A stretch of DNA of 64,000 bases from Boesenbergia rotunda (GCA_024364735.1 JAGFNQ010009995.1:1-64000), one strand, 5' to 3'; positions 1-11,558 are shown, numbered from the stretch's first letter. Made by a program: numbers and translations. The notes: generated by a model from the letters alone, not told the origin.

Positions 1-444
1 CTGGGCTGTGTTCGTGCTCTCTGTTGCTTTGTTCTTGAGCGATTTGTGCATTCCTGTGAGAGCTTTGTGAGCTTCCCTTCTCGAGTGTCTCGTGTGCTTA
101 ATCTTGTATACATCTACTGAGACAGCTTGTGGAGAGGTTACTCCACCGAGAAGGAGGCGCTTGATATCCGGTGTTCACCGGGGCTTGATCTGCCGACGAT
201 CAAGGGATCGCCCACCTCACGGGCACGCCAAGGAGTAGGGGCAAGTTATCCCCGAACCTTGTAAACGATCTTTGTTAGCGATCCTTGGTTTGTATTCTCT
301 GTTTCTGCAGTTTTGTTAAGTTTGCTTCTCTGCATTTGTTTTGTTTCCGCTGCTACTAACTTAAGTGCAGAGAAGATTCGAAAAGAGACTCGAAAAAGTG
401 TTGTCTATATTTACCCCCTCTCTATAGCCATCTCGTTCCCAACA
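1..444 (+). repeat. 5' LTR of element A (3' part only)
   Basis: This stretch is repeated near-identically at 5550-5995 and ends in ccaaca just before the primer binding site. The first 1.6 kb or so of this LTR lies upstream of the window. Confidence 0.9.
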
Positions 445-446
445 AG

Positions 447-458
447 TGGTATCAGAGC
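447..458 (+). other. Primer binding site of element A (initiator tRNA-Met type)
   Basis: The string tggtatcagagc lies two bases after the LTR end. It matches the 3' end complement of plant initiator tRNA-Met, the usual primer of Ty1/copia elements. Confidence 0.9.
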
Positions 459-504
459 TTGGGGCTCTACTTCAACGGCTTAACATCCGAGAGTTAGCAA
501 CGAG

Positions 505-1785
505 ATGGCTGGAAGAGAAGGAATGAGCACAAACCGACCTCCACTCTTTGACGGCACAGATTTTCCATATTGGAGGTCAAGGATGGAGTTCTATTTCAAG
601 ACCAACATCAGTGTGTGGTTTGCCGTGACGGAGGGCTTCATCCTTCCAAGAGATGGTGAAGGAAAAGAGCTAGACTTCTCTATGTGGTCAGCTGAGCAAA
701 TCAAAAAGGGAGAAGCGGATGCTAAGGCTGTGGTCACCTTGCAATGTGGAATAACTAAGGACCAACTCATCAAAGTTGGTCCCTTTACAAGTGCAAAGGA
801 CCTATGGAACAAAATCTTTGAGCTCCATGAGGGAACTCAAGATACACGGATAGTCAAGAAGGACCTCCTTCTCAGCCAACTCCAAAACTTGACAATGGGA
901 GAAAACGAAACTGTAAGTATGCTTCATTGTCGGTTCAAGGAGATCTACAATGGTCTTCATTCCATCAGTGAGAAGGTAGAGGACCGAGACTTAGTGAGGT
1001 ATGTTCTCAAAGCTTTTCCTAGGAACACCTTGTGGTCATCCATGGTGGATGCTTACAAGGTGTCCAAGGATTTATCTTGTGTTAAGTTAGAAGATCTATT
1101 TTGCGAAATGGAACTACATGAGATCTCTAACCAAAGCCCAAAGGAGAAAGGGTTTGCTTTTGTGGCAGGTAACAAAAGAAAGGAGAAGAAGGATGAGAAC
1201 ACTCACTGTCATGTGGCTCTAGTGGCCTTAGAAGATTCAAAGGAGGAGAGTGATGACGAATCAAGCTCCTCAACCGCGCCTTCATCATCTTCGGATGATG
1301 AAGAGGTAATTTCTCCCGAGTTAGATAAGTGCTATCGAGTTATCGCATGTTTAACCAAAATGCTTAAGAAATCTAAGGCCAAAGTCAAAGCATTAAGATT
1401 GGAGGTAGAAAAATTGAAATCCTCTAAGGTTGAGGACGTAAATGATTTGCATGACAAATTCCTTGAGGATGAAAATAAGGATTTGAAGAGCAAAGTTGTA
1501 AATCTCAAGATTGTTCTTGAAAAATTTTCAACAAGCTCCAAAACCCTAGACATGATCTTAAACTCCCAAAGGGCGATTTACAACAAGGTCGGTATAGGTT
1601 ACCGACCTAAAGAACCGACCTTTGTGTCACTAATATCTAGAACTCAATTTAGATCATCAAATGATTCTAGGGTTCAAAAGGTCAAAAAGAAAGTGACTAA
1701 GGCATGGGTGCCAAAGTCCTTCATTAAAGATGCATTAGGTCCCAAAATTTGGGTACCTAAAACCTCTATTTTTCGAATTGTATAG
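505..1785 (+). CDS. Gag polyprotein of element A (copia type, no zinc knuckle)
   Basis: This 426-residue structural protein would form the retrotransposon particle. The N-terminus (MAGREGMSTNRPPLFDGTDF, then YWRSRMEFYF) is the classic start of copia/UBN2-type gag. The central part runs to about residue 220. A Ser/Asp/Glu-rich acidic stretch follows near residues 245-270 and a Lys/Glu/Leu-rich probable coiled coil near 280-345. The C-terminus holds the paired phrases KAWVPKSF and PKIWVPKTS that are common in Sirevirus gag. No CCHC zinc knuckle is present. The start was taken as the first ATG 46 bases after the primer site; a second Met is seven residues in. The frame is fully open, so the protein may still be made, but no pol follows it. 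Confidence 0.85.
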   Translation: MAGREGMSTNRPPLFDGTDFPYWRSRMEFYFKTNISVWFAVTEGFILPRDGEGKELDFSMWSAEQIKKGEADAKAVVTLQCGITKDQLIKVGPFTSAKDLWNKIFELHEGTQDTRIVKKDLLLSQLQNLTMGENETVSMLHCRFKEIYNGLHSISEKVEDRDLVRYVLKAFPRNTLWSSMVDAYKVSKDLSCVKLEDLFCEMELHEISNQSPKEKGFAFVAGNKRKEKKDENTHCHVALVALEDSKEESDDESSSSTAPSSSSDDEEVISPELDKCYRVIACLTKMLKKSKAKVKALRLEVEKLKSSKVEDVNDLHDKFLEDENKDLKSKVVNLKIVLEKFSTSSKTLDMILNSQRAIYNKVGIGYRPKEPTFVSLISRTQFRSSNDSRVQKVKKKVTKAWVPKSFIKDALGPKIWVPKTSIFRIV

Positions 1786-3895
1786 CTTAGTTTGAGGGGG
1801 AGCATCTATCAACATGGGAGGTTGATATTTGGTGCTCCAAATCCATGACCAAAGGCTAAATTGTCATTCATATTGATGGTTATGGAAAATTTGAATTAAA
1901 TTGTTTGAGCTCCATTGTTTTAGATCTTATGATAATATAATCCCTTGGCTAGTGATTGTTATGATATTCATGTGTTAAAGTACTTAGTCATGGTATAATT
2001 TACTTTAATGTTTAAGTTCTTCCATGATCAAGTATGTCATGATTTTCTTGTATATATTATGCCAACATGAAGAACACATGGTTTGTGAAAATCACTATGA
2101 AAATCTCACAATACATGATTAGACAAAGAACATGAGTTTAAGGCCTAGGCTTAGGCTTGTCTTATTATTTTAGAGATGAATCTACATGAGTATGCCATGA
2201 CTTTGATGTTTGGATGATTAACATTAACCTATGACATGCCTATTTTGATTAAGAACAATATGAACACATAGCTTGAATTGATCATAAGTTGATACAAGCA
2301 TGTTTTGGAAACTTGATGATAATATGATACAAGCATGCTTTGAGAATTTGATCATGCTTTAATCATAATGTGACATAAGCATGTTTTAGGATTTTAATCA
2401 TCCATTGAAATTGACACAAACCTAATTTTGGTTAAGAACATCATGATCACATAGTTTTTGATGTTTTAAGTTCCATGACTTGCTTGTTTTTCCACCTGAC
2501 TGATATTCAAGTTCATGCTTAGCAAAAATTGATCATGCCTTGATGAATCTTGATTTAGTTAAGGGACATAAACCATGTTGTTTATTTGTAATAAACGAAA
2601 CCCTTCTCTAGAATCAAACAAATTAAAACCAATTGAGTTAGGGTTTGGGAACGGCTAAGAACTGAAACAACCTTGATTTCAGAGTTTCTGAAATCGATTT
2701 CTGAAATCTGGAACTCAGAAAACATCCTGTGCCGAACCTGATCGGTCCACCGACCGATCAGGGATCCCTCTGATCGGTCCGGTGACCGATCAGACCAACT
2801 CTGATCAAGGAACTCCCAGATCGTTCCAAATTGATCCAAAACCTCCTCAAACCAATCAATTTTCATCGAATTGTATCAGATTACTGATCATACTGATACA
2901 CACAAATCTGATACAAACCAAGTTAAATTGAAATGTACTTGATCTTCCATTGGTACAAACCTGGTACTAAGGGAGCACAAATTTGTTCAAGTGATACAAA
3001 CTTAGTACTAAATACTGATTTGATACAAACCTATATTGGAATGTTCAAATTCATAAGAAAGGGTTTGTTGAGTCTTGACTCTTGTTCTTAATGTCGTGTT
3101 TCAGAAATTTTTCTGAAATGACGAATATTAATAGAGTCATCTCCCCTGTTATGGAATGCAAATTGTTAATGCAGTCTGATCAGGAACGTCTCAGAGTTTC
3201 CGAAATTTTTCTGAAAACTGATCGCTCCCCAGACTAATCAAAAATTTTTCTGTATCACGTACTCAACGAACCTGATCGGTCACGGAGACCAATCAGGACT
3301 ATGTTTCAGATACAGATGCATTTCTTACTAGTCCTATGAAGCATATATATATTTGACCATAATATACTTCTGTATATGTCTTCACATGGAAGTCCAAGTG
3401 TTAACGCAGTTCGATCTTGAACGAATCAGAATTACAGAAATTTTTCTGAAAATTGATCGTTCATAGATACATCAGAAATTTTTCTGTATCGATCATCAGT
3501 CTGATGGAACTGCGATAATTATTGTCATGTGATGCATATACATTGTTGCCATGATACATTTATGGTATATGCCTCTCATATGCAATCTAAAATCATTCTT
3601 TGACTTACCTGTCATATGAAACATATACATGTTTGACCATGATATTATTTTGTATATGTTTTCATGTGCAATTCAAAATTATGCTTTGATTATTTTGGGT
3701 TTGGGGAGAGACCCATGTTTGAGGGGGAGATATGTTTAAACTTAATAACCATACCCTTTTTGATGTTTGACAAAGGGGGAGAAAATGACTGATTAAGTTT
3801 ATGGTTATTATAGGGGGAGGATCATGATTCCCTTATGAGAATTGAACGGACTTCAATTGATTGATACCTAAACTTAAATCGGGTTGTCAAACAAT
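1786..3895 (+). other. Non-coding spacer of element A with repeated polypurine-like motifs
   Basis: There is no long open frame here. The sequence is AT-rich with many catg and gatacaaac words. GGGGGAG-type motifs occur just after gag (1794-1802) and at about 3722, 3775 and 3815. Copies of the LTR palindrome occur at about 2740-2795, with a weaker one near 3270-3298. The phrase tttttgatgtttgacaaagg at about 3757-3776 is an echo of the true polypurine tract region. Confidence 0.7.
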
Positions 3896-3908
3896 AAAAA
3901 GGGGGAGA
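3896..3908 (+). other. Polypurine tract of element A
   Basis: The run aaaaagggggaga lies immediately before the 3' LTR start (tgttgatgcag). It is the usual second-strand priming site. Confidence 0.85.
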
Positions 3909-4012
3909 TTGTTGATGCAGTCTGGCCCGGTTGTTATTTTGGTGTTTGACAATGATTTAAGTTTGGTTGAGCGAATTTGGGTTAAAGTCCTTGTCGGGGA
4001 CTGGGCATGAAA

Positions 4013-4615
4013 TCCCGGTGAGTGAAGCCGGGTCCTGGTGAGTGAAGCCAGGTGTTGGAAATCCCGGTGAGTGAAGCCGGGTCCTGGTGAGTGAAGCCAG
4101 GTGATGGAAATCCCGGTGAGCAAAGCCGGGTCCTGGTGAGTGAAGCCAGGTGCTAGAAGTCCCAGTGAGTGAAGCCGGGTCCTGGTGAGTGAAGCTAGGT
4201 GTTGGAAATCCCGGTGAGTGAAGCCGGGTCCTGGTGAGTGAAGCCAGGTGTTGGAAAAGTCCTAATTCGGAAGGGTTGGGTGAAAAGTCCTATCTTGGAG
4301 GGCTAGGTGAAAAGTCCTAACTTGGAGGGTTAGGTGCAAATTCCCATCCTGGAGAATTAGGTGAAAAAGTCCTGGCTTGGAGGGTCAGGTGCCTAGCTTG
4401 GAGGGCTAGGTTGGATGATGTTCTAACACGGAAGAGTTGGGTGAAAAGTCCTAGCTTGGAGGGCTAGGTGAAAAGTCCTAGCTTGGAGGGCTAGGTGAAA
4501 AGTCCTAGCTTGGAGGGCTAGGTGAAAAGTCCCAACTTGGAGAGTTAGATTGAAAAATCCTTAGCTTGGAGGGCTAAGGTGGATGAATTCCTAGCGTGGA
4601 GGGCTAGGGTTGAGT
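4013..4615 (+). repeat. Tandem repeats in the element A LTR
   Basis: Two adjoining arrays are present. At 4013-4255 a unit of about 49 bp built from cccggtgagtgaagccgggt and ctggtgagtgaagccaggtg repeats about five times. At 4255-4615 a unit of about 27 bp (aaaagtcctagcttggaggg, then ctaggtg) repeats many times with drift. Each unit is partly self-complementary (cccggt/accggg-like, cctag/ctagg). Confidence 0.85.
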
Positions 4616-4618
4616 CAC

Positions 4619-5125
4619 TGGATCGGTCTGGTGACCGATCAGGGACATTGGCACGCTGCTCCTTAGTGGATCGGTCTGGTGACCGATCCAGCTATGTCTG
4701 ATCGGACTGGTGACCGATCAGGGAGCGCACAGTGAGATTGGGAATCTATTGTGTGGCTCCTGATCGGACCGGTGACCGATCAGGGAGCAGGCTGCTTCCT
4801 TGCTGTCTTGCTCCTGATCGGTCTGGTGACCGATCAGGGAGCAAACGGTGAGTGAGTTCCATTGCTAATCAAAGTCTTGGATCGGTCCGGTGACCGATCA
4901 GGGATCTTGGATCTGATTAAAAAATAACTGTTCATCTGCCCTGATCGATCTGGGTGACCGATCAGGATCCATTCTGATCGGTCTGGTGACCGATCAGGCT
5001 TCACCCTGATCGGTCTGGTGATCGATCAGGCGTGTATAGCTGCGAGAGGTGGGAATCCCAGCGAAGCAGTGGATCGGTCTGGTGACCGATCCACACACCC
5101 TGGATCGGTCCGGTGACCGATCACT
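4619..5125 (+). repeat. Array of 22-24 bp palindromes in the element A LTR
   Basis: About eleven copies of tgatcggtctggtgaccgat-like sequence occur with irregular spacing of 30-65 bp. Each is an imperfect inverted repeat centred on tccggtga or tctggtga. Two related copies lie in the internal spacer at about 2740-2795. Confidence 0.9.
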
Positions 5126-6040
5126 TTAATTCAAAAACGCTGTCAGAAGCTCTGATCGCGTCTGTTTTCACTGCCGATTCTCTGCTACTTGCTGATATGT
5201 TTTGATATGCATTGCTAAGCCTCTGTTGAGCAGGTTTGATATGCATTGCTAAGCCTCTGGTGATAGCAGGTGATTCAAACACTCAAGGAGGGTCAATGGG
5301 AGGCTTTCCGTTGAGCAGGTTTGGCTGTTTCTCATTCTCAGGTTTCAACGGGCAACTGACGCAGCTGGCAACTGACGGAGGCTCAGCTGGAGAGGGAGTC
5401 TTCAGTGGACTGAGTGCTCAGGGAGGTCAATGGGTTCAGGCTGGCTCAGTGGATGCTGATGAAGCTTGTGATGGTGAGCAGAGCTTAAGTGATGAAGCTG
5501 AGGCAGAGGAGGCGAACGAGAGACAGACAGAAAACTTGGGAAGTTGTTGCTGGGCTGTGTTCGTGCTCTCTGTTGCTTTGTTCTTGAGCGATCTTGTTGC
5601 ATTCCTGTGAGAGCTTTGTAAGCTTCCCTTCTCGAGTGTCTCGTGTGCTTAATCTTGTATACATCTACTGAGACAGCTTGTGGAGAGGTTACTCCACCGA
5701 GAAGGAGGCGCTTGATATCCGGTGTTCACCGGGACTTGATCTGCCGACGATCAAGGGATCGCCCACCTCACGGGCACGCCAAGGAGTAGGGGCAAGTTAT
5801 CCCCGAACCTTGTAAACGATCTTTGTTAGCGATCCTTGGTTTGTATTCTCTGTTTCTGCAGTTTTGTTAAGTTTGCTTCTCTGCATTTGTTTTGTTTCCG
5901 CTGCTACTAACTTAAGTGCAGAGAAGATTCGAAAAGAGACTCGAAAAAGTGTTGTCTATATTCACCCCCCCTCTATAGCCATCTCGTTCCCAACAGGAAC
6001 CGCTTCAGGTGGACTAACCGTCACCTAAAGTATAAAGACG

Positions 6041-6540
6041 ATGGCCGGACCGAACATTTACTCACTGATGTTCGAGGGAGAATTCACATTCTAGAAAAAG
6101 CACATGGAGGTATTTTTCAAAACTGATTTTAATATTTTATTAACCATTAAATTTGGTTTTGAAGCACCTAAGGATGAGAACGGAGAAGAACTCGAAGAAC
6201 ACTGCTAGACTGAAAAATCGCACGATGAGTTCATAGTAAATAGGAAGGCCAAGTTCTACCTCTTGAGCATACTACGATCTGAGGAGCTCAAAGGAATTGG
6301 TCCTTACACATTAGCGAAAGCCCTTTGGACAAAGTTTCTATAACTCCATGAAAAATTGGAGGAAGCAGATTCCAACTCTTCGATGGACACCGCTTCGTCT
6401 TCAGAAGAATCTGAGACCAAAGAGATTGTCGGACTCGCTCTAATAGTCGAATACCTACCAGAAGACAAAGAAATAACCTCAAAGAAAAGCATCAATGAAA
6501 AGGGGAGCTATGTCAAAAGATGACAACGATGAAGGGGGAG
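6041..6540 (+). pseudogene. Broken gag of element B'
   Basis: Translation from the ATG at 6041 gives a copia gag start (MAGPNIYSLMFEGEFTF, then VFFKTDF) related to the gag of element B, including a Leu-Trp-Lys-Phe-Leu region and an acidic Ser-rich tail. In-frame stops fall about 18 codons in, at an expected Trp near 6207 (tgctagact) and again near 6341 and 6520. The stops make it non-functional. No zinc knuckle is seen. Confidence 0.7.
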
Positions 6541-8642
6541 GGTCTATCGATGAAATGGTAAGTAAGGTATGTAAACTTCCTCCAAACTAATTATATTCAA
6601 CTATTAAATTGATAATAGCATCTTTTTGTAAGTTAAAATCAAATTATGAAAAAACAAAAAGGGAAAATTTTCATCTCAAAATTAAGTTTTCTACCGCATG
6701 TCCACTAGAACATTTAGACTAACATAAAAATGAAAATTATAATTTAAAAGAACAAATAGAACTTTAGAAAAAGAATTTTTCATTCTCAAAATTTTTACAT
6801 GCTCCAATTAAAAATGTTAGATATAATGGAGGGCTGAATTGGTATTTGAAGAACCATAAGAGTTAGATTACAAAAGTACTGAAAAATTACATTTTACCTA
6901 AATTTTTGATAAAAACCCAGTAAGTAAAAATTTATATTGGGATCCAAAATCCTGCATATCCAATTAAATTTATTTGCACGTTAGAATTTAGATTTTGTAT
7001 TTAGTAGAATTGAATAAATTATTTTCTTCAAAGTTACATAAAACATCTTTTTAAAATTTTCTTTACTGTGTTAATGGGTTTTAAATGTTTATGTGATAGT
7101 CACAGTTCACATCTAGGGCTGAGTATTCGGTTAAAATCGAATCGAACCGAACTGAATAGACCAAAACCAAATAAACCGATTTCTTCCCGAGCAAACCGAA
7201 CCGAACCGAAATTATTAAAAACCCGAAATAACCGAACCGATAAAATATCGGTTAATTCGGTTAAAAACCGAATTAACCGATTTTATTTAATTTTTTAAAA
7301 AATTTGTAAATAAAATTATCCTTGTGAATTTTGAATATAAAAATTATCCTCGTTTAACCGAAAATAAACGAACAAGAAAAGCAGAACAAATCATCCTTGT
7401 GAATTTTGAATAGAAGTTGTGCCTCTAATCCAAGAACAAACGAACAACAAAATAAAAGAAGAAAAGCAAAAAGTCAACAACAGAAAAGCACTTACTATCG
7501 CACAAGGCGGAGCTCTCATTCCAGGTTCAAAAAATAGGTGTGGCGATTGGCGAGAGGTGAGAGGCGAGAGGCGAGAGGCGAGGGGCGAGATGCGAGCGAC
7601 GCGAGGAGGGTTGACTGTTGAGGGCTTGGCTGTGACCTGTGAGGCGAGAGCAACGGCTGACGACTCAATGAGAGAGAACTAGAGGCGCTGACGGGAGAGA
7701 ACCAGAGGAGAAGAGAAATCGCACGACTCGTGACTTGCGACGGGCGACGACAAAAAAGTAGGGATTTTAGGGTTTCCACTTAGTTTTCAATTTCCATAGG
7801 TTTATAAATTTTTATTTAAATATTTCAGTTTATTTGGGTTTAACCGAATAACAATTTCTACAACCGAACCGAACCCGATATAACCGAAATAACCGATTTT
7901 TCTGAAAAAAACTGAATTTCCGAATAGACCGAACCGAATTTTTAAATTCGGTCAATTTAATCGGTATGCTCGATTTAACCGATTTTTTGCTCCACCCTAT
8001 TCACATCTCTCTACAAAAAGTTTTTCGAATTCTTTTTTTCGATTGTTAAAAGAATTGTTACGAATTTTCATTGAAAATGAATTTTTTATTTTGTAAATAC
8101 TTAGAAAATTATTTTCGAAAAGATAGATTTTTTAGAATTTAGTAATTATATTTTGGAATTATCTTGAACTTAAAATTAAATTTTAAAATTTTTTTTTCAA
8201 AATGTCTCAGTTCTGGAATGAAAATCGCTTTTAATATTTTACAAAATTTATATCCTTATAATTTTTTTTTTAGAGTTAACCTTTCTATTTTGGCTCTTTG
8301 TTAAAATTTAAGAATTTTTTTGACAAATGGATAAGGTTTTATGAATTTTTGACAAATTTTTAACAGATAATTATTATTATATTTTCTTAATTATTTTTGT
8401 GAAAAGAAATTCCTTTTGCTTAGAATTTTTTTACCCCTTACAAAATTTTGAATTATCACTGTTAACCCCGATTTTTGATGTGATCAAAGGGGAGAATTTT
8501 GAGGGTTAAGATAAGGGGGAGAATAATTTGAAATTAATTGCAATATTTATCGTACTAAATTGCATAATCTCTTTTATTATTTTCATAAATAATATTATTT
8601 TTTGATATGGTTTACCCTACCTTAACTCGGGTTGATGCACAT
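6541..8642 (+). other. AT-rich spacer of element B'
   Basis: Non-coding apart from the hAT insertion at 7114-7999. Near 8465-8525 it retains the motif tttttgatgtgatcaaagg followed by gggagaa, which is also present in element B about 200 bp before the polypurine tract. Confidence 0.6.
7114..7999. mobile_element. Non-autonomous hAT element (886 bp)
   Basis: The left end tagggctgagtattcggtta and the reverse complement of the right end (tagggtggagcaaaaaatcg) are imperfect terminal inverted repeats, matching the hAT end rule (C/T)A(A/G)NG. The 8-bp target duplication ttcacatc is at 7106-7113 and 8000-8007. Both subterminal parts are packed with aaccgaa-type repeats, as in many plant hAT elements. 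The centre (7500-7750) is GC-rich with gaggcgagag repeats. No transposase is encoded. Confidence 0.82.
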
Positions 8643-8657
8643 AAAAAAGGGAAAGAT

Positions 8658-9629
8658 TGTAAGTACCCTGGATTGGTTTTGATGTAATCAACCAGGTCAA
8701 GTTCAGTCTTGGTTATTTTTATCTCTATGTCTAACCGTGTAGGAGCATAGGAGTACATGAAATCGAGTGGAAGACACGCAGTAGATGAGAAGGATGACAC
8801 AGGAAAGGAGCCGACAGACTCGGTATATCTGAGGGACCCAAAGACTATGGAAGAGTACATCGGTGGATAAAAAGGGCATACGCGATGTCTGATGAACGAG
8901 AAGCTGGGGTGGAAGTTCGTTCAAGGAAGGCTGGAATTAGGTTTGGGTGAGCTCTATTTTTGATAATCGAAAATCACCCAAGCGACAAGAGATTGAAGAA
9001 GATCAACTTCGTAGTTGACCTTGAAAAACCTTGAAGATTTCAAGGTCTGAGATGCCTCATATCTCTTTGAAGGCTCCTCGGATGTACAAAATTATATGTG
9101 TAGAAAAAGGAAACTAAGACACCTCATTTCAGAACTATGGTGCCTTAGTTGTGAAATAAGGCACTTCAGTTGGAAATTAAGGCACCTCAGTTGCAAAATT
9201 ATCGATAAATAACCTTTGCTTGTGTGGATAAAATTCTATTCAACTAGGGCACCTCAGTTCTTAACTAAGGCACCTGAGGTCCATATTAACACAATGGTAA
9301 CTCTAGTTTTCAGGTTATAAATAGCTCCCTAAACTTAGGAAGAAAGATCAACAACTTGTATGTAATTTCCTAGTCATTTTGTGAGTTTTCCAATATTGTA
9401 AGAAGCTTTTCCGCCTACAATAAAGGAGACTTTTAGTACGCTTTTCACTGCCTTGGATTAGCAACCAACATGGTTGCAACCAAGTAACTTCGAGCCTCTT
9501 CTTTTATAGATGTTGATATTATTTATGTTTATTTTAACTGCTTAGACTAATCTGTTATCTATGCTAAGTTAGTGCAAAAGATCAAGTATTTATTTGTAGG
9601 GCTATTCACTCCCCTCTAGCTAGCTTGCA
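8658..9629 (+). repeat. 3' LTR of element B' (degenerate)
   Basis: It begins tgtaagtaccctggattggt after a polypurine tract, matching the reversed LTR of element B. It ends near ctattcactcccctctagct with the last few bases lost. A motif close to aaggcacctcagtt recurs about six times at 9115-9290, partly in inverted orientation. Confidence 0.75.
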
Positions 9630-9646
9630 TGGAACCTTCAGGCATG

Positions 9647-10384
9647 TGCTTGCTCAGGGGAGGGCAAGGTTGCTACCATAGCCCGCGAATCTTGATCTTG
9701 GCTGGGCCTGAGTCCGGAGAGTTTGAGTCTTGAAAAGTACGTAGGTGACACGACATGTGCTCGCCTCGTGGAGGGCAAGGTTGCTACTATAGCCCGTGGA
9801 TCTAGGCCCCAACTATGTCTGAGTTGGAGGAGTTTGGGCCTTGAAAAGGAAGTAGGTGATACGATGTGTGCTCGCTCAGGGAAGGGCGATGTTTCTTGCG
9901 AATCTTGACCTTGACTATGGCTGAGTCGAGGGAGTTTGGGCCTTGAAAAGGAAGGAGGTGATACGACATGTGCTCACTCCGGGGAGGGCGAGGTTGTTAC
10001 CGCAGCTCGTAGATCTCGACCCTTTCCATGCCCGAGTCAGGGGAGTTTAGGCTCTGAAAAGGACGTAGGTGATACGATATGTACTCGTACTGTGGAGGGC
10101 GAGATTGCTACTGCAGCCTGCATATCTCAACCCTAACTATGCCTGAGTGAAGAGAGTTTGGGCCCTGAAAAGGAAGTAGGCGATATGACATGTGCTCGCT
10201 CCGTGGAGGGTAAGGTTGCTACCACAGCCCGTAGATCTCGACCCCGACTATGCCCGAGCCGAGAGAGTTTGAGCCCTGAAAAGGACGTAAGTGATAAGGC
10301 ATGTGCTTGCTCCAGGGAAAGCAAGGTTGCTACTGCAACCCGAGGATCTCGACCACGACTGTGCCAGAGTCATGGGAGGACATG
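9647..10384 (+). repeat. 111-bp tandem repeat downstream of T0 pol
   Basis: About 6.7 copies are present. The landmark ctgaaaaggacgtaggtgat or variants recurs near 9727, 9838, 9940, 10050, 10162 and 10273. The spacing is 111 bp except for one shorter unit of about 102 bp. The short frames across it are repeat artefacts. Confidence 0.88.
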
Positions 10385-10559
10385 ATTCTAGAGAAGAAAA
10401 ATATGACTTTTGTTGTTTTTTCAATTATGGACAATACAACATACTTGTAAAAAAGAAAAGAAAAGAAAAAGATGACGAAGAACGATGTGACCATGTTGGA
10501 CACGGAGTCTTCTACGAGCTGTATGACTTTAAATGGTAGGCATTCCATTGTCAATCTAG

Positions 10560-11553
10560 CTTTTTCCATTTGTCGTCTTCAAGGTAGTGAGCCTTTGAAT
10601 TGAGTTTCTCTACCACTGGAAGGGCCCTTTCCACTGAGGTTTGAGTTTGTTAACATTTCCAGTTGGCTTTATTTTCTTCCAGACTAGATCACCTTGTTGA
10701 AAAGAGTAAGGGATGACTCGTTTGTTGTAGTTTAGGCACATTCACTGGAGGTAGGCGTTGAGCCGAGCTGCTATCCTTTCTTGAGTGTCGAAGATGAGGT
10801 CTAGGTCTACCAGATGTAGCTCATCGTTTTCACTATCATAGGTGCTTCTTCGGGTGGATTCATCTCCAACTTCCTTAGAAACTTGATAACTTCTCCTTTG
10901 GTAATTTGGCCCAAAGGGACGGCTTCTACCCACTTAGAGAAATAGTCGACCGCCACCAAGAGGAACTTCTATTGCTGCGGTCCCAGAGAGAACGACCCAA
11001 CAATATCCATTCCCCATTGGTTTAATGGGAAAGCCACTGTAGCAGTCTTTAAGAATTTGGCCTATCAATAAGGCAGGTTTTGATGCTTTTGGCACAGGAT
11101 GCAGGTGGAGACCAGTCAAGTGGTATCCTGTAAGGTCGACCAAAAATATCCAGCTAGTAGAGTTTCACGAGCTAAACTCCTAGCCCTGATATGGTCTCTA
11201 CAAATGCCTTCATGTATCACCCTCATGACATAGTCGACATCATCTAACCCTAGGCATTTGAGAAGAGGCCGAGAAAAGGTGCGCCAGTATAGTGCGTCTC
11301 CAATTAGGGTGAACCATGTGACTCTATTTTTCAATACTCTAGCTTGCTCGGCATTTTCGGGGAGGACCCCACGAGCTAGGTAGTTGATAAGAGGAGTTCT
11401 CCAATCAACCACGGTATTCGAGTTGGCGATCTGCTGTATTTGGGAGATCAACAAGGCCCATGTGACGTAATCCTTGATTCTCCATTGCGACAAGGCACTT
11501 CCAACTTGGTTACTTCATCGGCCATGTGATTTTTTGCTCGCAATATTTTATGT
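10560..11553 (-). pseudogene. Integrase part of T0 pol (broken)
   Basis: Reverse-strand frames at 11493-11116 and onward to 10742 resemble the Tat integrase. They hold a Trp-Arg-Thr-Pro region, the phrase VIHEGICRDHIRARSLARET with the zinc-finger histidines, GYFWSTLQ, and then a damaged catalytic-core start (PMGNGYCWVVLSG in place of an expected NQWGMDIVGPF-like phrase). Compare the same part of T1 at 37010-36670. Frames are interrupted and spread over different phases, so it is not functional. The solo LTR at 11559 cuts it off from the RNase H part. Confidence 0.75.
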
Positions 11554-11558
11554 AGAGT

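Larger units (their letters stand above)
1..5995 (+). mobile_element. Element A: Sirevirus-like copia retrotransposon with gag only
   Basis: The order is partial LTR, primer binding site, one gag ORF, about 2.1 kb of non-coding DNA, polypurine tract and full 3' LTR. Bases 1-444 match 5550-5995 with roughly 1% difference by eye, so the insertion is young. No protease, integrase, reverse transcriptase or RNase H coding is found between gag and the 3' LTR, so the element must be mobilised by enzymes from elsewhere. The initiator-Met primer site, GGGGGAG-rich spacer and palindrome-rich LTR fit the Sirevirus group of Ty1/copia; this is inference from family structure. It sits just after the expected primer site of older element B'. 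The left target-site copy is outside the window. Confidence 0.85.
3910..5995 (+). repeat. 3' LTR of element A (2086 bp)
   Basis: It starts with TG after the polypurine tract and ends ccaaca. The LTR contains two blocks of tandem repeats and then an array of palindromes. The last 446 bp repeat the window start. The 124-codon frame at 5236-5610 lies wholly inside the LTR and is not considered a gene. Confidence 0.88.
5996..9629 (+). mobile_element. Element B': decayed gag-only copia element, 5' LTR lost
   Basis: The sequence just after 5996 resembles the leader of element B between its primer site and gag. A broken gag, a long AT-rich spacer, a polypurine tract (8643-8657) and a 3' LTR follow. 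It is the same family as the reverse element at 29202-32817 but much older. The 5' LTR and primer site were removed or displaced where element A inserted. A hAT element interrupts the spacer. Confidence 0.7.

Noticed and set aside
4619..5125. Regularly repeated palindromes resembling a CRISPR array
   Set aside because: Spacing is irregular, spacers are not unique protospacer-like sequences, there are no cas genes, and the setting is a plant LTR.
5236..5610. 124-codon ORF
   Set aside because: Inside the 3' LTR of element A; no recognised domain.
10158..10385. Repeated short ORFs (GPEKEVGDMTCARS-like)
   Set aside because: Translations of the 111-bp tandem repeat in T0.
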